Positions 33,934-42,941 of a stretch of 50,266 nucleotides of DNA are shown one piece after another; position 1 is the stretch's first letter; each line of letters begins with the position of its first letter. Origin of the DNA: JBAROU01 sp049642385. Its GTDB lineage: Bacteria > Chloroflexota > Dehalococcoidia > DSTF01 > RBG-16-68-14. The notes below the pieces were generated by a model. It was given only the letters and a program-made list of their open reading frames with translations, was not told where the DNA came from and did no database searches. Both the position numbers and the translations under genes were made by a program. The stretch covers positions 1-50,266 of the forward strand of contig JBAROU010000056.1 in assembly GCA_049642385.1 (NCBI GenBank), in the 5' to 3' direction.

Positions 33934-34245
33934 GTGGAACAGGCGCTTCGAGCCATCGCCGAGCCGCGCCGCCGGGAAATCCTCCGCCTCATCCAGGACG
34001 AGGAGCTCCCCGCAGGTCAGATCGCCTCGCACTTCGACGTCTCTCGCCCGGCGATCTCGCAGCATCTGCGAGTACTGAAATCGGCGGGGCTGGTCAGCGA
34101 ACGCCGCGACGGCACACGGCGGCTCTACCGTGCCCGAATCGAAGGCCTGAAGGAGCTGCGCGACTACCTGGCGCAGTTCTGGGAAGGCCGCTTGCGCCTG
34201 CTCGCCGACGCGGCGGAGGCGGACGAACGGAGGTCGAAACGATGA
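33934..34245 (+). CDS. ArsR-family transcriptional regulator
   Basis: A 103-residue winged-helix regulator: EPRRREILRLIQDEELPAGQ, the recognition helix region FDVSRPAISQHLRVLKSAGL and the wing ERRDGTRRLYRA. No metal-binding cysteines are visible, as usual for the ArsR group paired with SRPBCC genes. The GTG start is exactly 6 nt after TAACAT (33922-33927), with TTGCGC 17 bp further up, so the transcript is predicted to be leaderless. Overlaps the next gene by 4 nt. Confidence 0.92.
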   Translation: MEQALRAIAEPRRREILRLIQDEELPAGQIASHFDVSRPAISQHLRVLKSAGLVSERRDGTRRLYRARIEGLKELRDYLAQFWEGRLRLLADAAEADERRSKR

Positions 34246-34691
34246 CGACGCAAAGCGCACATGACGTAATCGAGCTGGAGGTGCGAGTCGCCGCGAAGCC
34301 GGAAACAGTGTTCCCACTCATCAGCGAGGGCGCCGGCATGGCCCGCTGGTTCGGCTCGACAGCCGAGATCGAGCCAAGGACCGGCGCTCGCCTCCGCGTC
34401 GACATCAACGGCCGCGACATCGCCGGCGGCGAAGTCGTCGAGGTTGTGCAGAACCAGCGCATCGTCTTCACCTTCGGCTGGGAGGGCGACGCACATCCGG
34501 TGCCAGTCGGCTCCACTCGCGTCGAGATCTCACTCACCCCCGACGGCGACGGCACGCTCGTGCGCCTGCGCCACAGCGGCCTCACTGCGGAGCAGGCGGC
34601 CCAGCACAAGGAAGGCTGGGACCACTACCTGCCGCGCCTCCTCGACGCCGCCGAAGGCCGCGACCCCGGCAAAGACCCCTGGGCGCAGTAA
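34242..34691 (+). CDS. SRPBCC/AHSA1-like protein
   Basis: A 149-residue START-like protein with ELEVRVAAKPETVFPLISEG at the N-terminus and GWDHYLPRLLDAAEGRDPG at the C-terminus, the usual AHSA1-type ends. Such proteins bind hydrophobic ligands in a deep pocket. ATGA overlap with the ArsR gene; this two-gene layout is common and suggests the regulator controls its partner. Confidence 0.88.
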   Translation: MTTQSAHDVIELEVRVAAKPETVFPLISEGAGMARWFGSTAEIEPRTGARLRVDINGRDIAGGEVVEVVQNQRIVFTFGWEGDAHPVPVGSTRVEISLTPDGDGTLVRLRHSGLTAEQAAQHKEGWDHYLPRLLDAAEGRDPGKDPWAQ

Positions 34692-34815
34692 GGGCTAAAC
34701 GATAACGACCGCCGAGTGAGTCGGCGGCATGGTGGGCAAGACACGCCGTGAATCCTTTTAATTCAGGGCTTGTGTAGGGCGGAACGCTGGACGGGGGTGG
34801 GGAGCAACGCCGCCC

Positions 34816-36198
34816 CTAATGCCCAACGCCGCTGACGCCCTCCGGCACCTCGGTGTACTTGCGCAGCACCGCCATCACCTCGCGGTCGATGGCGTCCAGC
34901 CCCGCCTGCGAGCGCGCCTCGAAGCGCAGGGTGAGGTTCGGCCCCGTGTTCGACGCGCGGATCAGCGCCCAGCCGTCGTCGAACGTCGCGCGGATGCCGT
35001 CGATCTCCAGCGCATCGTGGCTCTTGCGTAGCTCGTTCGCGACCGCGACCACCACGTCCCACTTCTTGTCGTCGGCGCACGGCACGCGCATCTCCGGGCT
35101 GGTGAACCAGCGCGGCACGCCCTCCAGATGCGCCGAGAACGGCTTGTCGCTCTGCGAAAGGAACGTGAGCAGCTTGATCGCGGCGAAGAGCGCGTCGTCC
35201 GCGTAGAAGTTCTCCTGGAAGAAGATGTGACCGCTCGCCTCGCCCGCCAGCGGCGCCTGCTCCTCTCGCATCTTCAGCTTGATCAGCGAATGGCCCGTCT
35301 TCCCGACGATCGGTTCGCCGCCGTGCGCGCGAATGTCGTCCATCACCGGCTGCGACGTTTTCACGTCCATGATGATCTTGGCGCCCGGCTTCTCCGCCAG
35401 CAGCCCGCGCGCGAGCAGCATCAGAATGTAGTCGGCATCGTGGCGCTCGCCCCGCTCGTCGATAACGCCCAGCCGGTCGCCGTCGCCGTCGAACGCCAGG
35501 CCGATGTCCGCGCCGCTCTCGCGTACGGTCTGCTGGAGACAGACGACGTTCTCCGGCATCTGCGGGTCGGGCAGGTGGTTGGGGAATGTGGGGTCGAGGT
35601 CCGTGTGCACCTCGACCAGCTCGCAGCCGATCTCGCGCAGCAGCGGCGGCGCGTATAGCCCCGCGACGCCGTTGCCCGTGCACACCGCGACGCGGAAGCT
35701 GCGCTTGAGCTGCGCCGCCTTCTTCAGCCGCGCGAAGTACTCCTGCTTCACCTCCCGCTCGACGACCTTCCCCTCGCCGCTGCGGAAGTTGCGCGAGTCG
35801 ATGATCGCCTTGAGCTTCATCAGCTCGTCGCCTGCGACGGGCCGCGCGCCCTCACCCGCGAACTTGAAGCCGTTCTCATCGACCGGGTTGTGGCTGCCCG
35901 TCACGTTCACGCCGCCCGTCAAACCCCACTGGCCCGTCGCGAAGTAGAGCGCCGGCGACGTGCTCAGCCCGATGTCGTACACCGTCGCCCCGGTCGAGAC
36001 CAGGCCGCGCATCAGCGCCGCCTTCAGCTCAACGCCCGATTCGCGAGCGTCCCGGCCGACGGCGATCTCGGTCACGCCCTCGCCGGCGATGTACGTCCCG
36101 AAGGCGCGCCCGAGCGCCTCGCCCACCTCGGGCGTGATGCTGGTGTCGACTTTGCCGCGCACGTCGTACGCGCGACAGATCGTTGGGTCGATGGCCAA
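34816..36198 (-). CDS. Phosphomannomutase/phosphoglucomutase
   Basis: A 460-residue alpha-D-phosphohexomutase with the four expected signatures: the active serine loop NVTGSHNPVDENGFKF, metal-binding DGDGDRLGV, the sugar-binding GEASGHIFF and the C-terminal phosphate-binding RASNTGPNLTLRFEA. It interconverts hexose 1- and 6-phosphates and could feed mannose-1-phosphate to GDP-mannose for the PimA-like enzyme. The start is set at TTG 36198, 6 nt after AAAGGAG; an in-frame GTG at 36219 is possible. Confidence 0.93.
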   Translation of the reverse strand: MAIDPTICRAYDVRGKVDTSITPEVGEALGRAFGTYIAGEGVTEIAVGRDARESGVELKAALMRGLVSTGATVYDIGLSTSPALYFATGQWGLTGGVNVTGSHNPVDENGFKFAGEGARPVAGDELMKLKAIIDSRNFRSGEGKVVEREVKQEYFARLKKAAQLKRSFRVAVCTGNGVAGLYAPPLLREIGCELVEVHTDLDPTFPNHLPDPQMPENVVCLQQTVRESGADIGLAFDGDGDRLGVIDERGERHDADYILMLLARGLLAEKPGAKIIMDVKTSQPVMDDIRAHGGEPIVGKTGHSLIKLKMREEQAPLAGEASGHIFFQENFYADDALFAAIKLLTFLSQSDKPFSAHLEGVPRWFTSPEMRVPCADDKKWDVVVAVANELRKSHDALEIDGIRATFDDGWALIRASNTGPNLTLRFEARSQAGLDAIDREVMAVLRKYTEVPEGVSGVGH

Positions 36199-36216
36199 GG
36201 TTCGCTCCTTTGAAGA

Positions 36217-36243
36217 CACTGCCGCGGACTTCAGTCCGCAGTG
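36217..36243. repeat. CTTCAG-core hairpin
   Basis: GCGGACT-TC-AGTCCGC (36224-36239) is a perfect 7-bp stem, and CACTGC/GCAGTG outside extends it with a small bulge. It lies in the leader of the phosphohexomutase gene, directly before its ribosome site. Member of the repeat family seen at 33791, 37195 and 45411. Confidence 0.7.
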
Positions 36244-36288
36244 TAAGAGACGTCGCTAACGCCGTCGATTATACTACCACCGACTGCT

Positions 36289-37194
36289 ATGACCGAACGT
36301 GAGCGCATCGGCTTCATCGGCCTGGGCATCATGGGGCGACCGATGGCGCGCAACCTCATACGCGCCGGTTACGAGCTCACCGTCTCCAATCGGAGTCGCC
36401 CCGGCATCGACGCGCTTGTCGCTGATGGCGCGAAGGAGGCTGGCTCGCCGCGCGCCGTCGCCGAGCGGTCGGACGTCGTCGTAACTATCGTTGGCGACGC
36501 GCCGGACGTCGAGCAGGTCGCCCTGGGCGATGATGGCATTATCGTCGGCGGCCGCGACAGCCTCGTCCACATCGATATGACCACCCAGTCGCCCGCGGTC
36601 ACGCGCGCCATCGCTGCCCGCTACGCCGAGGTGGGCGTCGACATGCTCGATGCGCCGGTGAGCGGTGGTGAGCAGGGCGCCATCGACGGTACGCTCAGCA
36701 TCATGGTCGGCGGCAAACGGGAGGTCTTCGAGCGCTGCCGACCGCTCTTCGAAGCGATGGGCAAGACCATCGTCCACTGCGGCCCGAACGGCGCCGGCCA
36801 GGTTGTCAAGCTCTGCAACCAGGTCATCGTTGGGCTGAACAACCTCGCCATGAGCGAGGCGCTCATCCTCGCCGCGAAGGCTGGCGTCGCCCCGGCGACG
36901 ATGATCGAGGCGGTGAAGGCGGGCGCGGCGTCGTCGTGGGCGCTCCACAACCTTGCGCCGAAAGTGCTGGCCGGCGACTTCCGGCCCGGGTTCAAGATCT
37001 GGCACCAGCAGAAGGACCTCCGCCTCGCGCTTGAGCTCGCCCACGACGGTCACACGCCGCTGCCGGGCACCGCGCTTGTCCACCAGCTCTTCGCTGCGCT
37101 CGAAGCGGAGGGAATGGGCGAGCAGGGCACCCAGGCGCTCGTAAAGGCGCTGGAGAAGCTCGCGAACACTTCGGTGGTAGATGATGGCTCGTAG
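36289..37194 (+). CDS. NAD(P)-dependent beta-hydroxyacid dehydrogenase (3-hydroxyisobutyrate/tartronate-semialdehyde type)
   Basis: A 301-residue enzyme of the 6-phosphogluconate-dehydrogenase-like superfamily. It has the dinucleotide motif GFIGLGIMGRPMARNL at the N-terminus, the substrate motif DAPVSGGEQGA (about 121-131), the catalytic Lys in GAGQVVKLCNQ (about 168-178) and KDLRLALELA near the C-terminus. It oxidises a 3-hydroxy acid to the semialdehyde or the reverse; the exact substrate is not decided by sequence. A TATACT lies 13 nt before the ATG and no Shine-Dalgarno is present. Confidence 0.9.
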   Translation: MTERERIGFIGLGIMGRPMARNLIRAGYELTVSNRSRPGIDALVADGAKEAGSPRAVAERSDVVVTIVGDAPDVEQVALGDDGIIVGGRDSLVHIDMTTQSPAVTRAIAARYAEVGVDMLDAPVSGGEQGAIDGTLSIMVGGKREVFERCRPLFEAMGKTIVHCGPNGAGQVVKLCNQVIVGLNNLAMSEALILAAKAGVAPATMIEAVKAGAASSWALHNLAPKVLAGDFRPGFKIWHQQKDLRLALELAHDGHTPLPGTALVHQLFAALEAEGMGEQGTQALVKALEKLANTSVVDDGS

Positions 37195-37216
37195 GCGAGG
37201 GTCTTCAGACCCTCGC
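37195..37216. repeat. CTTCAG-core hairpin, 10-bp perfect stem
   Basis: GCGAGGGTCT, loop TC, AGACCCTCGC. It begins 1 nt after the dehydrogenase stop codon and could act as a transcript end, though no T-run follows. Same CT-TC-AG core as the other family members but a different stem. Confidence 0.75.
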
Positions 37217-37240
37217 GAGTCTAAGGGCCCTGACCTGTAA

Positions 37241-37360
37241 GATCGATTGTCGATCTCAACCGTTCTCGACGCTCCCGACATGGACGCGGCGGTGGAGATT
37301 TCCAAGTCCTGGCCCGGCCTGCCGGTCGCGCTCGAGCTGCGGCCAGTCATGAGCGGCTGA
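37241..37360 (+). pseudogene. Remnant of a YCII-related (DGPF-type) protein, C-terminal part
   Basis: The frame after a TAA at 37238 reads TVLDAPDMDAAVEISKSWPG then LPVALELRPVMSG and a TGA. The pattern D-x-D-x-A-x-x-x-x-x-x-P...E-R-P-V is the typical C-terminal end of YCII-related proteins. No N-terminal part and no start codon remain. The rest of the 37195-37501 interval holds repeats and the lspA promoter. Confidence 0.5.
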
Positions 37361-37464
37361 GATCCTGCCCGTCCTCGTCGCCCGTATGCGCCGTGGCTAA
37401 CCTCTCGTAGGCGCGATTCGCGAGTCGCCCTACCGTGCACTCGCGACCCGAGCGCTCGTTCATC

Positions 37465-37483
37465 ATCCTGAGCCCGTCGAAGG
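37465..37483 (+). repeat. Short dispersed repeat ATCCTGAGC-N2-GTCGAAGG, copy 1
   Basis: Shares 17 of 19 positions with the segment at 40660-40678; both are intergenic. Sequences of this type are scattered through several bacterial genomes as I recall, often as part of an imperfect palindrome. Here it overlaps the lspA promoter region. Confidence 0.5.
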
Positions 37484-37501
37484 ACGTGCTATCCTGCCCC
37501 T

Positions 37502-38086
37502 GTGAGCGACCACGTCTCCGCCATGGAGGGCGATCGCCCCGCGCCCGCACCACACGCCGCGTCGGCGCTCTCGAGCGACGCGGCGCCGCCTGCGGGCGCC
37601 TCCCGTCTTCGCCGCGACGCGCCATTCTTTGTCATCGCGGCTACCGTTATCGTCCTCGACCAGATCACCAAGCACATCATCCGCGCCGCGCTGCAGCCTC
37701 ACGAAGCCTGGCCTGATGCCGCCTGGAGGTTCAACATCGTCAACGTGAGCAACAGCGGCGCGGCGTTTGGGATGTTGCAGGGCCAAACGCTCTTTCTCAT
37801 CGTCACCTCGCTGGTTGGCGTCGCGGCGATCTTGCTTTACTACTTTTACCCGCCGCTCGATCACGGGCTATTGCGCATCGCCCTCGGCTTGCAGCTCGGC
37901 GGCGCCGCGGGCAACCTGATCGACCGCATTCGTTTCGGCGAAGTGACCGACTTCGTTAACCTCGACTTCTGGCCCGCGTTCAACGTCGCCGATGCCTCGA
38001 TCACCGTCGGCGTTGTCACCGTCCTCTGGTTCTTCCTCTCGGTCGAAGGCGACCGCCTGCGCAACCCACCTTCGGCAGGTGACTGA
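37502..38086 (+). CDS. lspA: Lipoprotein signal peptidase
   Basis: A 194-residue signal peptidase II with an extra N-terminal cytoplasmic tail of about 40 residues. Membrane helices and the conserved boxes are present: VIVLDQITKHII, NSGAAFGML, GGAAGNLIDRIR (first catalytic Asp) and WPAFNVADASITVGV (second catalytic Asp). It removes signal peptides of prolipoproteins. GTG start exactly 6 nt after TATCCT (37490-37495), with no ribosome site, so probably leaderless. Overlaps rluD by 8 nt. Confidence 0.95.
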   Translation: MSDHVSAMEGDRPAPAPHAASALSSDAAPPAGASRLRRDAPFFVIAATVIVLDQITKHIIRAALQPHEAWPDAAWRFNIVNVSNSGAAFGMLQGQTLFLIVTSLVGVAAILLYYFYPPLDHGLLRIALGLQLGGAAGNLIDRIRFGEVTDFVNLDFWPAFNVADASITVGVVTVLWFFLSVEGDRLRNPPSAGD

Positions 38087-39005
38087 CGTCCACGATCTCG
38101 TCGCCGACCGTTCGGGCGAGCGGCTCGATGTCTTCGTCGCTCGCGGCGTGGCGGAGATCACTCGCTCGCGCGCCCGCAAGCTCATCGACGAGGGATTAGT
38201 CGTAGTCGACGGCCGCCTGCCGGCGAAGGCCGGCGTAGCGCTCGAGGCGGGCCAGCACATCCGCGTTACGATACCGCCGCCCGAGCCGCTCGACCTGGAG
38301 CCAGAGGCGATCCCGCTCCGTGTTGTTTACGAGGATGACGACCTGCTCGTCGTCGATAAAGCCGCCGGGCTCGCGGTGCACCCCTCGCCGGGGCACCGCA
38401 GCCACACGCTGGTCAACGCCGTGCTGGCGCATTGCCCCAGCCTTTCGGGCATCGGCGGTAAGCAGCGGCCGGGCATCGTCCACCGCCTCGATAAGGACAC
38501 CTCGGGCCTGATCATCGTCGCCAAGAACGATGTGGCGCACCTCTCGCTCGCGCGGCAGCTCAAGGAGCGCAAGGTGAAGAAGACCTACATCGCGCTTGTC
38601 GATGGACGCGTCGAGCCGCCCGAGGGCATCATCGACGCGCCCATCGCCCGTCACCCGGGCGATCGCAAGCGCATGGCCGTGGTTGAGCGTGGCCGCGACG
38701 CGCGCACACGCTATCGCGTGCTGCGCGACCTGCCCGCCCGACAGGCGGGGATCGCTGGCCGCGCGCTGCTGGAGGTGCGACCGGAGAGCGGTCGCACGCA
38801 CCAGATCCGCGTCCACCTCGCGTCGATCGGCCATCCTGTTGTTGGCGACCCGCTGTACAACAAACGCGGCAGCGCGCCCCCCGGCCTGCGACGTCAGTTC
38901 CTGCACGCGCAGCGCCTCGCCTTCGCCCACCCCCGCACCGGCGAGCGCATCGAGCTGGAAGCGCCGCTACCAGATGACCTACAGGCGGTGATGGACACAA
39001 TGTAG
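38079..39005 (+). CDS. rluD: Ribosomal large-subunit pseudouridine synthase, RluD-like
   Basis: A 308-residue RluA-family enzyme: N-terminal S4 domain (GERLDVFVARGVAEITRSRA) and a catalytic domain with GIVHRLDKDTSGLIIVAK, where the first Asp after Leu is the nucleophile, and RTHQIRVHLASIGHPVVGD. It modifies uridines in 23S rRNA; RluD is the usual member next to lspA. The GTG start overlaps the end of lspA by 8 nt. Confidence 0.93.
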   Translation: MTDVHDLVADRSGERLDVFVARGVAEITRSRARKLIDEGLVVVDGRLPAKAGVALEAGQHIRVTIPPPEPLDLEPEAIPLRVVYEDDDLLVVDKAAGLAVHPSPGHRSHTLVNAVLAHCPSLSGIGGKQRPGIVHRLDKDTSGLIIVAKNDVAHLSLARQLKERKVKKTYIALVDGRVEPPEGIIDAPIARHPGDRKRMAVVERGRDARTRYRVLRDLPARQAGIAGRALLEVRPESGRTHQIRVHLASIGHPVVGDPLYNKRGSAPPGLRRQFLHAQRLAFAHPRTGERIELEAPLPDDLQAVMDTM

Positions 39006-39055
39006 GGGCGCCCTTTAGGTCGCCCGCGTCGCGTCGCTGCTACAATACTCCCACC

Positions 39056-40516
<1,461 letters not shown>

Positions 40517-40559
40517 CGACGCTCGCCCGACCTTTGGTATCCTTAATCTCGGCCACCGT

Positions 40560-40633
40560 TGGGGATTCGTCTAACGGTAGGACAGCGGATTCTGGTTCCG
40601 TATGTGGGGGTTCGAATCCTCCATCCCCAGCCA
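40560..40633 (+). tRNA. tRNA-Gln (anticodon CTG)
   Basis: Cloverleaf is complete: acceptor TGGGGAT/ATCCCCA with discriminator G and encoded CCA, anticodon stem-loop GCGGA-TTCTGGT-TCCGT giving anticodon CTG, and T-arm GGGGGTTCGAATCCTCC. Its first base pair is U1-A72, a glutamine identity feature. Confidence 0.96.
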
Positions 40634-40659
40634 CGGAGAACTCGGGCGTCCGGCCGTTG

Positions 40660-40678
40660 ATCCTGAGCATGTCGAAGG
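40660..40678 (+). repeat. Short dispersed repeat ATCCTGAGC-N2-GTCGAAGG, copy 2
   Basis: Lies between the two tRNA genes and matches the copy at 37465-37483 except for the two central bases. Confidence 0.5.
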
Positions 40679-40699
40679 GCCGGGGGCCGTTATGGACGG

Positions 40700-40776
40700 G
40701 GCGCATTCGTCTAGTGGCCCAGGACACCGCCCTCTCAAGGCGGAGATCGCGGGTTCGAATCCCGCATGCGCTACCA
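40700..40776 (+). tRNA. tRNA-Glu (anticodon CTC)
   Basis: Anticodon arm CCGCC-CTCTCAA-GGCGG gives CTC; D-arm TTCGTCTAGTGGCCCAGGAC is the standard tRNA-Glu sequence; T-arm GCGGGTTCGAATCCCGC; encoded CCA. The acceptor pairs GGCGCAT with ATGCGCT, so the terminal pair is G1-U72, a wobble. Confidence 0.96.
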
Positions 40777-40786
40777 ATCGCCACAA

Positions 40787-40823
40787 GACAGGCCTCCGCC
40801 TCAGGCGGGGGCCTGTCGCTTTC
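40787..40823 (+). terminator. Terminator after the tRNA pair
   Basis: A long stem, GACAGGCC/GGCCTGTC plus CCGCC/GGCGG with one mismatch and a TCA loop (40787-40817), followed by GCTTTC. It ends the tRNA unit; the T-run is short. Confidence 0.65.
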
Positions 40824-40846
40824 ACGAAACGTAGCGAATGGTCCCG

Positions 40847-40902
40847 CCGCCGCCTGGCGCTTGCCCATCTTCTCCGGCGATACGTCCTCGACGTGCGTGT
40901 GG
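40847..40902 (-). pseudogene. Remnant of the 3' end of a second VOC gene
   Basis: On the minus strand it encodes HTHVEDVSPEKMGKRQAA, almost the same as HTHIEDVSPEEMGKRQAA at the end of the intact VOC gene at 42394. The DNA agrees at 50 of 54 positions. The copy stops where IS630-type transposase sequence begins, with GTGTGG shared at the junction. Confidence 0.75.
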
Positions 40903-41120
40903 CTCAACCTGGTCGAACGCTGGTTCCGAGACCTTACCGACAAGGCCATCCGGCGAGGGGTGTTCCCGAGCGTCCCCGCGCTCATCGCGGCGATCGACGA
41001 ATACCTCGCCGTCCACAACGCTGACCCGAAAACCGTTCATGTGGACAGCCACGGCCCAAGTCGATCATCGCCAAAGTGCAACGAGGCCGAGTCGCACTCA
41101 ACAAAGCGCTGAATCAATAA
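40897..41120 (+). mobile_element. IS630-family transposase 3' remnant (frameshifted)
   Basis: WLNLVERWFRDLTDKAIRRG, VFPSVPALIAAIDEYLAVHN and ADPK match the DDE-domain end of IS630-family transposases. After ADPK the frame breaks: the next frame gives KPFMWTATA and a third gives IIAKVQRGRVALNKALNQ and a stop. Two indels and loss of the first two thirds make it inactive. No terminal inverted repeat was identified. Confidence 0.85.
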
Positions 41121-41142
41121 CTGGACGCTACACGAGTCGGCG

Positions 41143-42000
41143 CTACACGGCATCGACTGTGGGCCACGGCGGACCCTGGCGAACGGCGCTGAGCCATTCC
41201 GCCCTTCCTGTATTGCCCGGGTGTTGGTCGTCTCGACGCCAGTGACACGCTGTGACTATCGCAAGCATGAGGCCCCGGCACTCGGCGACCAGTTCTTGAT
41301 CAGCGTCCGGATACTGCTCGCTGACCTCCTCGGGCACCCAGGCGAGGTCGTATTCGACAGGCCCGCGGCAAGAATTCTCGAAGTCTATGAAGAGCGGCCC
41401 GTTCCTCGTCCCGAGCACGTTCCATGGGTGCGGCTCGCCGTGCAGCAGCTGCTCGGCGGCGCCCCGAGCGCCGATCGACCGCCTCAAGCTTCGCAGCGTG
41501 TTGGCGAGAAGCTCCCGGTCATCGTCGGCGAGCTCCGGAGTGTCGCTCGCCAGCCATTGTTGAGTGTCCGCGACTCGATCCGTGAAGTGCGGCGTCGTGA
41601 CATCGATCTGCCGCATGCCGGCATGCAGCCCCTCGAGCGCGTGTGCGTAATCGGCTGGCGCGACCTCTCGAGCTGGCACATGTTCGTAGTAGGTCCACAA
41701 GTCGATGACGAAGCCGTCACGCACGTAGACGCGTGGCTCGACTCGAGGCTCAAGCGCAGCTACCGGGCTGTCGATCTCCGCGAGCCGTTGAGCAAGCTCA
41801 ACGGCTGTCTCTGGGCTCAGGTAACCGGCCCATGTGTGATACGCCATGGCCGCGACCCGGGCAACGACGTCACAAGGCATGAGGCGTAGGACGAGCCGGT
41901 TCGAGTCGTTAAGGACGATCGCGTCGTCGACTGTCAGGTCAAAGGCTGAGGCGGTCGACATGGCCGCAGCCACCGCTCGCGGAACCTCTGATGCCTGCAT
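41143..42000 (-). CDS. Aminoglycoside-phosphotransferase-like kinase
   Basis: A 285-residue APH/choline-kinase-fold protein. The catalytic loop reads LLHGEPHPWNVLGT (about 188-201), with Glu where most family members have Asp (HGDxxxxN), and the metal-binding segment is LFIDFENSCRGPVEYDLAW. The N-terminal lobe contains RLVLRLMPCDVVARVA. Substrate unknown; resistance is not implied. AAGGG lies 5 nt before the ATG. It lies next to an IS remnant and tRNA genes, so it was probably acquired by transfer. Confidence 0.8.
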   Translation of the reverse strand: MQASEVPRAVAAAMSTASAFDLTVDDAIVLNDSNRLVLRLMPCDVVARVAAMAYHTWAGYLSPETAVELAQRLAEIDSPVAALEPRVEPRVYVRDGFVIDLWTYYEHVPAREVAPADYAHALEGLHAGMRQIDVTTPHFTDRVADTQQWLASDTPELADDDRELLANTLRSLRRSIGARGAAEQLLHGEPHPWNVLGTRNGPLFIDFENSCRGPVEYDLAWVPEEVSEQYPDADQELVAECRGLMLAIVTACHWRRDDQHPGNTGRAEWLSAVRQGPPWPTVDAV

Positions 42001-42393
42001 GTTGCCCTTATCCTCGTCGCTTTGCGCCAGGAGATCTCGAAGGCGCGCAACCTGCGCACGATACCGAACTGTTCAATCGAGAACCGCGGCGGCGCAACAC
42101 CTCCCACGGGGCGCTGCTCGCATAGAAGCGTCCGAGCGAGCGCGGATGATCAATTGTTCGCAGGATGTTGATGCCATCATGTCGCGAGCAGTGCGCGAGC
42201 ATGGCCGTCTCAGTTTCCCCGCTGCCATCGACGCTTGGAACGGCAGCGTCCCTGAATGGGCTCGCATTGAACACTCCCACAACCCTGCAGCTGGTGCCGC
42301 TGAGACTTCGACATGACCAGAGGTGGAACCGCGTGACTCGCCATGCCCAACCATAACCTATACGCGCGCTCAAATAGTGGACACTACACTAGC
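42001..42393. other. Unassigned 393-bp stretch between kinase and VOC genes
   Basis: Short frames exist on both strands (for example plus 42149-42316, reading MINCSQDVDAIMSRAVREHG, and minus frames covering the same bases), but none has a convincing ribosome site or recognisable family. The lower coding bias and the neighbouring IS scar suggest decayed DNA. Confidence 0.4.
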
Positions 42394-42828
42394 CTAGTTC
42401 TGCGCCATCGCCGCCTGGCGCTTGCCCATCTCCTCCGGTGACACGTCCTCGATGTGCGTGTGGATGAACCAGCGGTTGCCGAACGCGTCGTTCACACCGG
42501 CTGCGCGGTCACCGTAGAACATGTCCTCCGGCTCGCGCTCCGACGTCGCGCCCGCCGCGAGCGCCTGCTTGTAGACGGCGTCGCAGTCCTCCATGTAGAG
42601 CAGGATCGTCGTCGGCATCGGCTTGATGTCGTCCGTCGAGTCGGCGAGCATGATCACGGAGTCGCCGATCTGCACCTCCGCGTGCCCGATCGGGCCCTCC
42701 GGCCCGCCCATGCGCATCTTCTCCTGCGCGCCGAACGCGGCCGTCATGAAATCGATGAACTTGGCCGCGCCCTTAACGATGACGTAGGGCTGGACGGTGT
42801 GGTACTCGTCTGGAATCGCTTTCACCAT
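42394..42828 (-). CDS. VOC-family protein (glyoxalase/PhnB-like)
   Basis: A 144-residue protein, VQPYVIVKGAAKFIDFMTAA followed by FGAQEKMRMGGPEGPIGHAE, with two beta-alpha-beta-beta-beta modules and the C-terminal end FGNRWFIHTHIEDVSPEEMG typical of PhnB-like VOC proteins. Metal-ligand candidates are His and Glu in GHAEVQIGD and the second-module ERE. GGAGG lies 7 nt before the ATG. Enzyme activity unknown. A truncated copy of its 3' end lies at 40847. Confidence 0.9.
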   Translation of the reverse strand: MVKAIPDEYHTVQPYVIVKGAAKFIDFMTAAFGAQEKMRMGGPEGPIGHAEVQIGDSVIMLADSTDDIKPMPTTILLYMEDCDAVYKQALAAGATSEREPEDMFYGDRAAGVNDAFGNRWFIHTHIEDVSPEEMGKRQAAMAQN

Positions 42829-42941
42829 GGTGCTTCCTCCTTGTAGAATCCCTCCCCGACACGAACGTCCTACTGTAACACTCCCGTCGGCGCGCCACTA
42901 GCGATGTCGCTCCCACCTCCGTTACACTCCGCCTCGAACCC

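Noticed and set aside
42149..42316. Small plus-strand ORF in the gap before the VOC gene
   Set aside because: No ribosome site, no recognisable family, and equally long frames on the other strand.
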